Positions 1 to 9,005 are shown, numbered from the stretch's first letter. The stretch: 64,000 nt of DNA from Streptomyces sp. RPT161 (GCF_027533845.1 NZ_JAPZVN010000013.1:62001-126000), one strand, 5' to 3'. Program-made: numbers and translations. Notes: generated by a model from the letters alone, not told the origin.

Positions 1-209
1 CGGTCACGCTGTCTGCTGGGCAGTCCACGAACTTCACTTTGCATTACCCGCCGAACAACTCCGGTGGCAGTGGGGTGACGTTCACCAGCGTCGTGGTCAC
101 CCCGCCGAACGAGACCCATTCCCACACGATGTCCCTGGGCATCAACGTTCCGGCCGACAGCAACTCGGCCCCCACCATCACGGTCGACCCGGTCGGTGCG
201 GGCAAATAA
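1..209 (+). CDS. C-terminal part of a DUF4232-like secreted protein (cut by window edge)
   Basis: The reading frame is already open at position 3 and ends at TAA 207-209, so only about 68 C-terminal residues are visible. They are rich in Ser, Thr, Asn, Gly and Val, with a short THSHT segment and the ending VDPVGAGK. This beta-rich, Thr/Asn-rich ending resembles the DUF4232 proteins that actinomycetes export; the export signal would lie outside the window. The function of the family is not established. The same 3' end recurs in degraded form at 47508-47667. Confidence 0.55.
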   Translation, partial: VTLSAGQSTNFTLHYPPNNSGGSGVTFTSVVVTPPNETHSHTMSLGINVPADSNSAPTITVDPVGAGK

Positions 210-226
210 CCACCTGGGCGACACAC
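61..226 (+). repeat. Direct repeat copy A (3' end of DUF4232-like gene)
   Basis: About 165 bp, covering the last part of the DUF4232-like gene and 17 bp after its stop, match 47508-47667 in the same orientation. Differences are a few substitutions plus small deletions in the second copy. Similarity stops abruptly after the shared CGACACAC. The two copies bracket about 47 kb. Confidence 0.8.
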
Positions 227-427
227 TCATGAGTGATCCCGTGGGCCCAACGGCGTCGCCGAGCCGGTTGGGTCTGGGCACGTCGGGGAGGGTGAGGTGT
301 TCCGGGCTGGTGATCGGCGGGGGAGTGGGTGTAGCGGGCGGGTGCTTGCCGCTTGACGGCTGATCCGTCCGGTGGAGCGAGCGACAACCACGCCCGTGTC
401 GGGCGGGCTTGATGAGGAGCGCGCAAC

Positions 428-2014
428 GTGGACGAGTGCCAACAGCGGACAGAAGCCGGATTCGCCGCCGACCTCGGCGGCCGAGCCGCCGAAGACGAGT
501 TCGACGTCATCGTGTGCGGCGCGGGCTCGGCGGGGTCGACGGTCGCGGGGATGCTCGCGGCCGACGAGGACCTGCGGGTGCTGCTCCTCGAGGCGGGCCC
601 GGACGACGCCGATGAGCGGGTGTCCGATCCCGACCGGTGGTTCGAGAACCTCGGCAGCGAACGCGACTGGGGTTTTGTCACCGAGCCAGGCGCCCAGGTC
701 GACCACAGGCGCCTGCTGTACTCGATGGGCAAGGGGCTCGGCGGCGGCTCGAGTATCAACGTCAGCGTCTGGTCGCGCGGCCACCGGCGCGACTGGGATG
801 ACTTCGCCGCGAGCTGTGCGGACCCGCGGTGGGACTACCGCTCGACCCTCGACGTCTACCGCGAGCTGGAGACCTGGCGGGGCGAGCCCGACCCCGACCG
901 GCGGGGCGCGGCTGGCCCGATGCACGTCCAGCCGGCGCAGCCGCTGCATCCGTTCTTCTCGGCGATGCTCGCGGGAGCCGAGTCGGTCGGGCTCGATCGT
1001 TACGACAGCCCGAACGGGGAACTCGCCGAGCGAGGCAGCGGTTGCGCCGTCCGGGACGAGATCGTCGAGGACGGCACGCGCCGCTCCCCCTACCGCGCGC
1101 TCGTCGGTCCACGGCGCCGACAGCGCAACCTGACGGTGCTCACGAAGACGCTGGTCACCCGGGTCGTGTTCGAGGGCAACCGTGCGGTCGGCGTCGAGGC
1201 CGTGTCAGGGGGCCGTCTCGTCCGCTTTCGCGCCGTGCGCGAGACAGTGCTCAGCCTCGGGGCGGTGCAGACGCCCAAGGTCCTCATGCAGTCGGGCATC
1301 GGGCCCGCTCGACACCTTGAGTCGCTCGGCATCGGCGTCCTTGCGGACCTACCCGGCGTGGGTGCCAACCTTGACGACCATCTGCTGTTCGGCTGCGTGT
1401 GGGAGGCCGGCGCGCAGGAGCTGCCTCCGCCGTCGCGCGCCCAGGCGGTGTGCTTCTGGGGTACCGATGGACGCGCGGAGTCGCCGAAGTTCGTCATGTA
1501 CTCCGGCGCGAGCGCGTTCATGAGCCCCGAGGCGGAGGCGCGGTACGGCAGGCCGGAGTCCGCCTTCACCCTCCTGCTCGGCATGCGCCTGCGGTCGCGC
1601 GGATCGGTGCGGCTCGCCGACGCGAACCCGGCGAGCGCTCCCGTGATCGAGACCGGCTACTTCGACGAGCCCGACGATCTGCGGGACGCCGTCGAGGCCT
1701 ATCGGTTCGCCGAGCAGATCGCCCACACGGAGGCGATGCGCCCCTACCGTGGCTCCCGCGCGATCCCCGGCGGCGTGTCCGACGCCGAGGTCGCCGCCTA
1801 TATCCGCGCAGCGGCCTCCACGTTCTGGCATCAGTGCGGGACGGCCCGGGTCGGCGTCGACGGTGACGCCGTCGTCGATTCCGAGCTGCGCGTCAGGGGC
1901 CTGGAGGGCCTGCGCGTCGCCGACGCCTCGGTTCTGCCCCGGGTGACCTCCGGGAACACGATGGCGCCGTGCGTGGTCATCGGCCACCGGGCGGCCGGTC
2001 TCATCCGCGGCTGA
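428..2014 (+). CDS. GMC-family FAD oxidoreductase (choline dehydrogenase-like)
   Basis: A 528-aa flavoprotein of the glucose-methanol-choline oxidoreductase family, expected to oxidise an alcohol using FAD; the substrate cannot be read from sequence. The FAD-binding Rossmann motif VCGAGSAGS is near residue 35, the GMC signature GGGSSINVSVWSRG near 108, and the C-terminal catalytic region has FWHQCGTARVG and SGNTMAPC, with the usual His and Asn. Length is normal. The GTG start at 428 is chosen because GAGGAG lies at 414-419, eight bases upstream. It faces the P450 redox genes convergently with a gap of about 70 bp and has no same-strand partner, so its pathway is unknown. Confidence 0.88.
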   Translation: MDECQQRTEAGFAADLGGRAAEDEFDVIVCGAGSAGSTVAGMLAADEDLRVLLLEAGPDDADERVSDPDRWFENLGSERDWGFVTEPGAQVDHRRLLYSMGKGLGGGSSINVSVWSRGHRRDWDDFAASCADPRWDYRSTLDVYRELETWRGEPDPDRRGAAGPMHVQPAQPLHPFFSAMLAGAESVGLDRYDSPNGELAERGSGCAVRDEIVEDGTRRSPYRALVGPRRRQRNLTVLTKTLVTRVVFEGNRAVGVEAVSGGRLVRFRAVRETVLSLGAVQTPKVLMQSGIGPARHLESLGIGVLADLPGVGANLDDHLLFGCVWEAGAQELPPPSRAQAVCFWGTDGRAESPKFVMYSGASAFMSPEAEARYGRPESAFTLLLGMRLRSRGSVRLADANPASAPVIETGYFDEPDDLRDAVEAYRFAEQIAHTEAMRPYRGSRAIPGGVSDAEVAAYIRAAASTFWHQCGTARVGVDGDAVVDSELRVRGLEGLRVADASVLPRVTSGNTMAPCVVIGHRAAGLIRG

Positions 2015-2084
2015 GCGGTGGTGCGTTGCCGGTGCCGAAAAGGACGCCCGCGCACGTCAGGCGGATATGTCCGCTCGCCAGGGT

Positions 2085-3317
2085 TCATTGCCCACCGCGG
2101 AGGTCGAGGGGCCGGTGCGCCGTTGTGGAGCCGGGTGCGCAGGCGCCCGTGACGGCTGTCCAGGGGGCACGTTCGGCGACCAGACGGCGCAGCATGCGTA
2201 CCTCGCGTGGCGTGTTCCAGCCGAGCACGCCGACCACCACCCCTTCGTGACCGTAGGCCGCGGCGAAGTGGCCGTTCGACGGATCGCCGTGGACGATCCG
2301 CAGCTCCGCGCCGGGTGGGAAGACGCCGTACGCCTGGATCTTCGTGTCGTACTGGTCGGTCCAGAAGTAGGGCACCGGTGCGAACGGGACGGCGTCGCCG
2401 AGCAGGTTGCCGACCGCGGCGATGGCCTGTTCGGCGGCGTTCATGCGGTGTTCCAGCCGCATCCGGGTGTTGAAGTGGGGGTTGTGCCAGGAGGCGATGT
2501 CACCGGCGGCGTAGATGCCGGGCGCGGCCTGGCACAGCGCGTCGCACACGACACCATTCCCCAGGCGCAGCCCCGAGGTCGTCAACCATCCGGTTGCGGG
2601 GGTGGATCCGACGGCCAGGACTACGACATCGGCCGGCAGCGTCGTGCCGTCGCCGAGTTCCACCCCGGTCACCCGGCCGTCGGCGTCGCGTAGTTGGCGC
2701 ACCGGGACGCCGCAGCGCAGCCGGGTTCCGTGGGCGCGGTGCAACTCGGCGACGAGCGCGCCGACGCGGTCCCCGAACGGGCGGCGCACCGGGACCGGTT
2801 CCGGCTCGACCAGGGTCACGTCCAGCCCCAAGGCCCGGGCCGCCGCGGCGACTTCGGTGCCCAGGAACCCTGCGCCCACCACGACCACCCGGGGACCGGC
2901 GAGCAGCGCGGCGCGCAGGGCGAGGGCGTCGTCGAGCGTGCGCAGCATGTGCACCCCGGCCAGGTCGCTGTCGGGGAGTCGCCGGGGGACGACGCCGGTG
3001 GCGATGATCAAACCGTCGAAGCCCATGCTCTCGCGACCGCCCATATGTATGTGGCGATCGGCGACGTCGAGTGCGGTGGCGGCTTGCCCGAGCCTGAAGT
3101 CGGCCTGCAGCTTCCGCAGTTGCTGCGCGGTGCGCAGCGTGGCCCGCTCGGACTCCCATGTGCCGGTCAGGACCTGCTTGGACAACGGCGGCCGGTCGTA
3201 GGGCGGATGGGGGTCCTCACCGATGAGGGTGAGGTCACCGTCGTAGCCGCGGCGGCGGAGGGTCTCGGCCGCGGTCAGTCCTGCGGCCGAGGCTCCGACG
3301 ATGACGATGCGTTTCAC
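2085..3317 (-). CDS. FAD-dependent ferredoxin reductase
   Basis: A 410-aa NAD(P)H:ferredoxin reductase of the putidaredoxin-reductase type, expected to pass electrons to the adjacent ferredoxin for the P450. The N-terminal FAD site (VGASAAGLTAAETLRRRG, residues 5-22) and a second nucleotide site for NAD(P)H (VVVGAGFLGTEVAAAA, about residue 145) are present, as is the FAD-contacting YAAGDIA motif near residue 285. Its ATG overlaps the ferredoxin TGA by four bases (ATGA at 3314-3317), indicating translational coupling. Together with the two upstream genes it makes a complete class I P450 electron-transfer chain, an arrangement less common than P450 plus ferredoxin alone. Confidence 0.9.
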   Translation of the reverse strand: MKRIVIVGASAAGLTAAETLRRRGYDGDLTLIGEDPHPPYDRPPLSKQVLTGTWESERATLRTAQQLRKLQADFRLGQAATALDVADRHIHMGGRESMGFDGLIIATGVVPRRLPDSDLAGVHMLRTLDDALALRAALLAGPRVVVVGAGFLGTEVAAAARALGLDVTLVEPEPVPVRRPFGDRVGALVAELHRAHGTRLRCGVPVRQLRDADGRVTGVELGDGTTLPADVVVLAVGSTPATGWLTTSGLRLGNGVVCDALCQAAPGIYAAGDIASWHNPHFNTRMRLEHRMNAAEQAIAAVGNLLGDAVPFAPVPYFWTDQYDTKIQAYGVFPPGAELRIVHGDPSNGHFAAAYGHEGVVVGVLGWNTPREVRMLRRLVAERAPWTAVTGACAPGSTTAHRPLDLRGGQ

Positions 3318-3520
3318 TCCTCTGCCTGTTCCTTCACCCAGATCGCCTGGGCCGGGCAGAGGGCGGCGGCCTGCCGCACGTCGTCCACCAGGCCCTCGGG
3401 TGGGGTCTCGGTGAGGAGGACGACGATGCCGTCCTCCTCACGCTGGTCGAACACCTCGGGTGCGGTCAGTACGCACTGGCCGGAGGCGACACACTTGTGC
3501 TGGTCGATGACCACCTTCAT
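3314..3520 (-). CDS. [3Fe-4S]-type ferredoxin
   Basis: A 68-aa ferredoxin of the kind paired with Streptomyces P450s. Only three cluster cysteines are visible: C10 and C16 in KCVASGQC, and C55 in LCPAQ. A fourth cysteine, which would make a 4Fe-4S cluster, is missing, so a [3Fe-4S] cluster is expected. The ATG at 3520 is preceded by a GGAGG-like site. It sits between the P450 (upstream, 35-bp gap) and the reductase (downstream, 4-bp overlap), so it most likely shuttles electrons between them. Confidence 0.92.
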   Translation of the reverse strand: MKVVIDQHKCVASGQCVLTAPEVFDQREEDGIVVLLTETPPEGLVDDVRQAAALCPAQAIWVKEQAEE

Positions 3521-3555
3521 CGGATCCTCCCTTCCTGCTCGGCACTCGGCTTCGG

Positions 3556-4794
3556 TCACCAGGTGATGGGCAGTTCGTAGACGCCGTAGACGAGCCCGTC
3601 GTGCTTGAACGGGATCTCGTCGAGATCCACCGTCAGCGTCAAGGTGGGAATCCGGCGGTACAGGGTGCCGTAGACGACCTGCAGTTCCACCCGGGCCAGC
3701 GGCTGACCCAGGCACTGGTGCACGCCGAAGCCGAAGGCCAGGTGGTGACGGGGGTTGCGGTCCAGATCCAGCCGGTCCGGGCCGGGGAAGGCGGCCGGAT
3801 CGCGGTTGGCGATGTCGTTGGCGAGGATGACGCCTTCGCCGGCGCGGATGGTCACCCCGTCGATCGCGATGTCCTCCAGGGCCACGCGGCGTCGGCCGCT
3901 GTGCACGATGGTCAGGTAGCGCAGGAGTTCCTCAACCGCCGAGGCGATCACCTTCGGATCGTCACTCTCCCGCAACTGGGCCAGCTGGTACGGGTGTTGC
4001 AGTAGGGCCAGGGTGCCCAGCGCGATCATGTTCGCCGTCGTCTCGTGCCCGGCGACCAGCAACAGCATCCCCATGTTGGCCGCTTCGCGCAGGGAGAGCT
4101 CACCGGCATCAACCCGCTCGGCCAGTGTGGAGAGCAGGTCGCCCGCGGGGTGGGCCAGTCTGTCGCCAATTAGCCGCTCCAGATAGTCCACCAGCCGCTG
4201 GGTGGCCTCCCGCGCCTGCTCCCGCGTTGTGGTGCTCCTGATCAGGGTCTTGCTGTTGGACTGGAAGAAGTCATGGTCGGCGTACGGGACGCCGAGCAGC
4301 TCGCAGATGACCAGTGAGGGCACCGGCAGCGCCAACGCCTGGACCAGGTCCACCGGCTTCGGTCCGGCCAGCAGCTTGTCGATCAGGTCGTCCACGATCT
4401 TCTGGATGGCCGGCCGGAGCGCCTCCACCCGCTTGATGGAAAACGTCGCGGTGACCATCCGACGCAGCCGGGCGTGCTCCGGATCGTCCATGGCGAGGAA
4501 GGTCCGCGACTGCTTCCGGCGCTCCGCCGCGCCCGCGGACTGATGGGGGTAGTGCGGGTGGGTGCTGTCCGCGCTGATCCGCGGATCTGCCAGCAGCGCC
4601 CGTACGTCCTCGTACCGGGTGACCACCCATGGGGTGCTGCCGTTCCACAGCCGGGCCCTGCCGATCGGGGTCTGGCCCTGCAGGGTGCGCAGGGTCGGCG
4701 GTGGGTCGAACGGGCAGGCGGCGGCCCGGGGCATGGGGTAGGCCGGTAGCTCAGCGGAGGGTGCGTCGGTGCCGGGTGCTGAGATGGTGCTCAT
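3556..4794 (-). CDS. Cytochrome P450, CYP105-like
   Basis: A 412-aa soluble bacterial P450 monooxygenase. Visible motifs are the I-helix AGHETTANM, the K-helix ExxR (EELLR) and the heme-binding loop FGFGVHQCLGQ with the axial Cys near residue 360. Overall sequence and the ferredoxin immediately downstream fit the CYP105 family, which is known for hydroxylating xenobiotics and natural products; the substrate here is unknown. It is first in a three-gene minus-strand unit with ferredoxin and reductase. The MarR-type gene directly upstream on the same strand (4928-5407) is a likely regulator. Confidence 0.93.
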   Translation of the reverse strand: MSTISAPGTDAPSAELPAYPMPRAAACPFDPPPTLRTLQGQTPIGRARLWNGSTPWVVTRYEDVRALLADPRISADSTHPHYPHQSAGAAERRKQSRTFLAMDDPEHARLRRMVTATFSIKRVEALRPAIQKIVDDLIDKLLAGPKPVDLVQALALPVPSLVICELLGVPYADHDFFQSNSKTLIRSTTTREQAREATQRLVDYLERLIGDRLAHPAGDLLSTLAERVDAGELSLREAANMGMLLLVAGHETTANMIALGTLALLQHPYQLAQLRESDDPKVIASAVEELLRYLTIVHSGRRRVALEDIAIDGVTIRAGEGVILANDIANRDPAAFPGPDRLDLDRNPRHHLAFGFGVHQCLGQPLARVELQVVYGTLYRRIPTLTLTVDLDEIPFKHDGLVYGVYELPITW

Positions 4795-4927
4795 GTTCTC
4801 TGCCCCTTTCGGAAGTCCGTTGCCATATGGGGCAGGCGGGGACCGGGACCCGGCTCGCGGGGGCGCGGCCAGGGCAGCGGAGCAGGTCCGGCCTGCAGGA
4901 GAGACGCACCGAAAAGCACGGCGTGGG

Positions 4928-5407
4928 TCAGTGGGCTGGCCCGCCGCCTGGTACGCGGGGCCGCGCGGTGGCCTGGGTCATCCGATGGATGACGGGCAGG
5001 GCCGTCCGCATGGCCTCGCCCAGCGCTTGCAGGTCCTCGGCGGGCAGCGTGCCCAGCAGCTCGGCAAGACGGGCGTGTGCGCTCCGGTGGCGCTCGGCCA
5101 GCACCTCCCGCCCCGCGTCCGTGATGGCGACGAGGCAGACCCGTCCGTCCTGGGGATCACCCACCCGTGTTGCCAGGCCCTGGCGCTCCAGTCGCTGCAC
5201 CAACTGGGTCATCGACGGCTGGGTGACGCCTTCCGCCGCGGCCAGCGCGGTCAGCCGGATCGGACCTGCCTGCTCCAGCCGTCTGAGCGTCGAGGCGGTG
5301 GTCAGGCTCATGCCCTGCCGGTCCGAGAGGTGCCTGATCATCACGGTGGTCACGTCGAACAGCGCCGCTGCCGTCTCCCGGCAGCTCTCTTCGGGCGTTT
5401 CTTCCAT
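4928..5407 (-). CDS. MarR-family transcriptional regulator
   Basis: A 159-aa winged-helix regulator. The central region (residues 30-100) carries the MarR DNA-binding fold, with a recognition helix around VTQPSMTQLVQRLERQGL and the wing DPQDGRVCLVAITDAG. The family typically represses its own and neighbouring genes until a phenolic or drug-like ligand binds. It lies 133 bp upstream of the P450 gene on the same strand, so it probably controls the P450/ferredoxin/reductase unit. A palindrome just upstream of its start (5427-5436) is a candidate operator. Confidence 0.9.
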   Translation of the reverse strand: MEETPEESCRETAAALFDVTTVMIRHLSDRQGMSLTTASTLRRLEQAGPIRLTALAAAEGVTQPSMTQLVQRLERQGLATRVGDPQDGRVCLVAITDAGREVLAERHRSAHARLAELLGTLPAEDLQALGEAMRTALPVIHRMTQATARPRVPGGGPAH

Positions 5408-5426
5408 ATTCGAGTTGTATCACTGG

Positions 5427-5436
5427 CCTATATAGG
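5427..5436. promoter_or_regulatory. Palindrome upstream of the MarR gene
   Basis: CCTATATAGG is a perfect 10-bp palindrome 20 bp upstream of the MarR start codon. It lies in an unusually AT-rich patch for this genome, where a promoter would be expected. Autoregulatory operator is an inference. Confidence 0.4.
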
Positions 5437-5526
5437 GTGTCTATGGTTTGCGTGATCCGTATGCGGCCACGACAAGTCACGCGCCGCCTTCCGCTGGGTC
5501 GCATCGTGGGCTGACCCGGTCACGAA

Positions 5527-5565
5527 GCGGGGGCGGGCTGGGCGCGTCGCCCTTCCCGCCCCCGC
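5527..5565. terminator. Hairpin after the GH16 gene
   Basis: Perfect 11-bp inverted arms GCGGGGGCGGG (5527-5537) and CCCGCCCCCGC (5555-5565) with a 17-base loop. It lies 37 bp beyond the GH16 stop and upstream of MarR. No T-tract is present, as is common in streptomycetes. Confidence 0.5.
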
Positions 5566-5601
5566 GCCGTCCGTGCGACGGTCGGCCACCGACCCGCCGG
5601 G

Positions 5602-6531
5602 TCAGTGGCGCAGCGCGCTGTTGCTGGTCGTGACGTGGACGTAGTCCACGACCAGCGACTGCGGGAACTGGGTGCTGCCGTTGGGGTCACCGGGCCAGTA
5701 GCCGCCGACGGCGAGGTTCATGATGAGGTAGAAGGGGTGGTCGAAGACCCACTTGTTACCGTGGGTGTCGGCCGGGGTGCGGGTCTCGTAGGCGTGGCCG
5801 TCGACCGAGAAGGTCACGGCGCGCGGCGACCAGTCGACGGCGAAGGTGTGGAAGCCGTCCGCGAACGCCTGCCCTCCGGGCAGGGTGTAGCCGGCGCCCA
5901 GGCCGCCGGAGCCCGAGTAGCCGGGGCCGTGCAGGGTGCCGTGTACCGTGCCGGGTTCGAAGCCGACGTTCTCCATGACGTCGATCTCGCCGCAGGCGGG
6001 CCAGCCCACCTTGCCGATGTCGCTGCCGAGCATCCAGAACGCCGGCCACATGCCCTGGCCGCGGGGGATCTTCATACGTGTCTCGAAGTGCCCGTACGCC
6101 TGGGTGAAGGTCTGCGCGGTGGAGAGCCGGGCCGAGGTGTACTGACAACTGCCGTACCAGCACCGGTAACCGGCCGGATTCTCCTTGCGGGCGGTGATGA
6201 CCAGATGGCCGTTGCCGTCCAGTGCGGCGTTGGCGGTCCCGGAGGTGTAGTACTCCCGCTCGTGGTTGTTGACGTTGTCGCCGGTCTCGTAACGCCACTT
6301 GCCGCCGTCGACCGCGCTGCCCGCCGGGCCGTTGAAGTCGTCGGAGAAGGTGGTGACGGCGGCGGGCCGGTGGGAAGCCGGGCTGCCGTTGGCCGGAGCC
6401 GTGGCCGCCAACGTCCAGCCCGCCGTGAGCAGGAGGGCCGCGGCGAGGGCGGCGCGGGTGCGCCGGCGGTTCCCTATTCGGGTACGCGCACGGGCGGGTT
6501 GTGGGGGGATGGTTGAGGGCATCGTGTTCAC
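5602..6531 (-). CDS. Secreted GH16 family endo-beta-glucanase
   Basis: A 309-aa secreted glycoside hydrolase family 16 enzyme, probably cutting beta-1,3-linked glucan such as fungal wall or laminarin. An Arg-rich N-terminus followed by a hydrophobic run (residues 25-47) is a signal peptide. The catalytic motif GEIDVMEN, with nucleophile and acid/base glutamates in the ExDxxE pattern, is near residue 185; flanking GMWPAFWMLG and WSPRAVTFSVDG are typical of GH16. It is 36 bp downstream of the GH30-RICIN gene on the same strand, so the two are probably co-transcribed. No carbohydrate-binding domain is attached. Confidence 0.92.
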   Translation of the reverse strand: MNTMPSTIPPQPARARTRIGNRRRTRAALAAALLLTAGWTLAATAPANGSPASHRPAAVTTFSDDFNGPAGSAVDGGKWRYETGDNVNNHEREYYTSGTANAALDGNGHLVITARKENPAGYRCWYGSCQYTSARLSTAQTFTQAYGHFETRMKIPRGQGMWPAFWMLGSDIGKVGWPACGEIDVMENVGFEPGTVHGTLHGPGYSGSGGLGAGYTLPGGQAFADGFHTFAVDWSPRAVTFSVDGHAYETRTPADTHGNKWVFDHPFYLIMNLAVGGYWPGDPNGSTQFPQSLVVDYVHVTTSNSALRH

Positions 6532-6567
6532 CTCGTCGAATGTGTCGTTGGGGGGATCAGGGGGCGA

Positions 6568-8508
6568 TCACGCCGAGGGGAGTTTCCACTGCTGGTTGGC
6601 GGCTCCGGTGCAGTCCCAGATCTGTAGCCGGGTGCCGTTGGCCGAGCTGGGACCGGTGGCGTCGAGACAGCGATTCGACTGCGGATTGACCAGCGTTGCG
6701 CCGGAGCCCGAACGCCAGAGCTGTGCTCCGGTGCCGTTGCAGTCGTAGAGCTGGGCCTGGGTGCCGTTGGCCGTTCCGCCGGAGGTGAGGTCCAGGCACT
6801 TGCCCAGGGCGCGCAGGGTGCCGTCAGCGGCGACGGTCCAGGTCTGGGCGGCGGTGCCGTTGCAGTCGTAGAGCTGCACGGCCGCGCCGTTGGCCGAGTT
6901 GGCGCCCGCGACGTCCACGCACTTGCCGCCGTACCCGCTGATCGCTCCCGTCGGGCTTCCGCCGGAGTTCTGCGTGCCGTTCCAGGTGAACGTGGCCGAA
7001 GTGTGCGCGGGCAGCGTGTAAGTGAAGGTTTGGCCACCCCAGTTGACGGTGAGCGGCTGGTCCGAGCCGCCGCCGTTGTAGGCGATCAGGGCCTTCGACC
7101 CGTCCGGGTTGAGCCACGCCACGTTGGGAATGGCGCTGTTGGCCGTCGAGTCGATCCGGTAGGCGCCCGGCCGTACGAACTTGGTGAGCTGGCCCATGTC
7201 GTAGTACTCGACCGTGTAGTCCACCTGACCGCTGCGGCCGTCGCCGTTGTGCACGGTGATCAGCCCCGTGCAGGTGCCGCAACCGCCGTTGTGCGGGCCC
7301 ATGTTCTGGTCCACGGCGAGCGACCACTTCACCACCGACTTACCCCAGTTGCGGGTGTAGTCGATGATGTTGTTCATGTCCTCCTGCTGCTGGTTGCCGA
7401 TCCAGGTGCCGCCGGAGTGCTCGGTGTCGTAGGCGTCGAGGTTCGGGTACTGGTTGTGCACCGTGGTCTGTTCGGTGACGTCGCCGCCGTAGCCGTGCCA
7501 GGCCACACCGCCGAACAGCGGGTCGTTGCGGATCGAGGCGTCGTCCACGGTCGGGGCGCCGTAGGAGCCGTAGGTGTCCCAGTTCCAGTCGAGGGCCAGG
7601 ACCTTGGTCGACAGTCCCGCCGCGTGCAGCGCGGGCAGCAGGTCGGTTCCGGTGAAGTAGTGCAGCCCGGAGCCGTTCCACTGCATGGAGGGGTAACCGG
7701 AGCAGCAGGTCGGCTCGTTCTGCGGGGTCACATAGTCGATGTGCACGCCCTGGGCCTGGTAGGCCTGGATGTACTTAACGAAGTACTGCGCGTAGGCGGC
7801 GTAGTACTGGGACTGCAACCAACCCTGGTCCATCGCTCCGTTGTCCTTCATCCACGCCGGAGCGGTCCACGGTGTGCCCAGGACCTTCAGGTCCGGATTG
7901 AGCTGCTCGGCCTGCTTGGTCAGCGGCAGCACGTCGGCCAGGTCGTGGGCGATGGAGAAGTGCGCCAGATTCGGGTCGCTCTGCCCGGCGGGCATGTCGT
8001 CGAAGGTGTAGTCGTTCCGGGCCAGGTCCGAGGCGCCGATGGGGTTGCGCAGGAAGTCCAGCCCGATACCGGCCTTCGGGTCGAACAGCTTCCCCATCAC
8101 CGCGTCGCGGGTCGACGGGGTCAGGGCGCCGCTGCTGTTCATCAGCCAGGCGGCCGTGTCGGTGAACGAGGCGCCGCCTCCGCTGAACTGCTGGTAGCGG
8201 CTGTTCTCGTTGACGGCCACGGTCTGACCGGTGCTGCCCGTGCCGGGGGCGAACGCGAGGGGGCTCTGCTGCTCCAGACCACGCGTCACATGGCGGCCGC
8301 CGGAGTCGTCGGTGGTGGTCAGCCATACGTTGACTGGTTCGCCCACCGCGTGCGCGGTGCCGGGGCTGGCTATGAGGAATCCGGCTACGGCCAGCGCCGC
8401 GGAGGTGAGACCGGCGATCCATCTGTGGCGCCGACCAGGGCCGCGCCGGCGGTGGGGGGAGACGGCCCGGGATGGCGCAGGCGGAAGAGGGCCTGGGGTG
8501 GGTGACAT
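6568..8508 (-). CDS. Secreted GH30 glycosidase with C-terminal RICIN (CBM13) domain
   Basis: A 646-aa exported enzyme: Arg-rich N-terminus and signal peptide (to about residue 54), a GH30 TIM barrel with accessory beta domain (about 55-500), a Gly/Ser linker and a RICIN beta-trefoil (about 520-646). Visible catalytic signatures are TPQNEP (acid/base Glu) and DTEHSGGTW (nucleophile Glu). Three QxW-type repeats (QTW, QLW, QQW) mark the trefoil. GH30 members include beta-1,6-glucanases, xylanases and glucosylceramidases. Pairing with the GH16 enzyme suggests beta-1,6-branched beta-1,3-glucan, as in fungal walls, as the target; this is inference. Confidence 0.9.
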   Translation of the reverse strand: MSPTPGPLPPAPSRAVSPHRRRGPGRRHRWIAGLTSAALAVAGFLIASPGTAHAVGEPVNVWLTTTDDSGGRHVTRGLEQQSPLAFAPGTGSTGQTVAVNENSRYQQFSGGGASFTDTAAWLMNSSGALTPSTRDAVMGKLFDPKAGIGLDFLRNPIGASDLARNDYTFDDMPAGQSDPNLAHFSIAHDLADVLPLTKQAEQLNPDLKVLGTPWTAPAWMKDNGAMDQGWLQSQYYAAYAQYFVKYIQAYQAQGVHIDYVTPQNEPTCCSGYPSMQWNGSGLHYFTGTDLLPALHAAGLSTKVLALDWNWDTYGSYGAPTVDDASIRNDPLFGGVAWHGYGGDVTEQTTVHNQYPNLDAYDTEHSGGTWIGNQQQEDMNNIIDYTRNWGKSVVKWSLAVDQNMGPHNGGCGTCTGLITVHNGDGRSGQVDYTVEYYDMGQLTKFVRPGAYRIDSTANSAIPNVAWLNPDGSKALIAYNGGGSDQPLTVNWGGQTFTYTLPAHTSATFTWNGTQNSGGSPTGAISGYGGKCVDVAGANSANGAAVQLYDCNGTAAQTWTVAADGTLRALGKCLDLTSGGTANGTQAQLYDCNGTGAQLWRSGSGATLVNPQSNRCLDATGPSSANGTRLQIWDCTGAANQQWKLPSA

Positions 8509-9005
8509 GGGGGGTCCCTTGGGGTCGGGCTGGTTTTCCGACTTATTTCGCGGCGTGATTTAACTCGTGAACTGATGAGGCGTCAAGGGATGTGGCCTTC
8601 TTCAAGAACTGAAGACCTGAGGGCGTGCCCGGGACGCGGAACTCGGGGAGGACTGGGTGGGCGCCCCACCGTGCGGGCGGGTGGTGTCGTCGCTGTGACC
8701 CGTCTCGGCCCTGCGGGTGCCGACAAATGTGTCCGCGCGGCCACGCGGTCATGTGCGTGTGCGGGGGAAGCCCGCGGCAACTGGTGGGTCATGGGATTTG
8801 GCGACCGGCCACGACCGCGTGATCACCATGCCGGTCGAGCGCGCCGAACTGCCGCGCGATCTCGGCTGACCTTGCCAGGGCGCACCGTCCGGCCGTCCAA
8901 AACCGGCAGCACTGCGGCCCTGTAAACGCCAGATGGACATGGAAGTCGTTTTCAATTAGCCTCAGAGTGTGACCGGCCGCAAAGTCTCCAGTGGGGTGAT
9001 CTGTC
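8509..9005. other. Intergenic region with no confident gene
   Basis: About 430 bp between the GH30 start and the Zur-like box, expected to hold the GH30 promoter. A short plus-strand frame ending at the TGA near 8870 encodes GHDRVITMPVERAELPRDLG, which reads like the tail of a real protein but has no recognisable beginning; it may be a relic. No repeats were noticed. Confidence 0.4.
8940..8954. promoter_or_regulatory. Zur/Fur-like box upstream of the metal operon
   Basis: TGGAAGTCGTTTTCA closely resembles the actinobacterial Zur box (TGAAAATCATTTTCA-type, imperfect inverted repeat). It lies 51-65 bp upstream of the Fur-family start, followed by TTAGCCT. The same kind of site occurs at 14110-14124 at the far end of the island. 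Zinc-dependent repression is inferred from similarity only. Confidence 0.6.

Noticed and set aside
8740-8872. Short plus-strand frame ending GHDRVITMPVERAELPRDLG as a gene
   Set aside because: Protein-like tail only; no start, ribosome site or family recognised.
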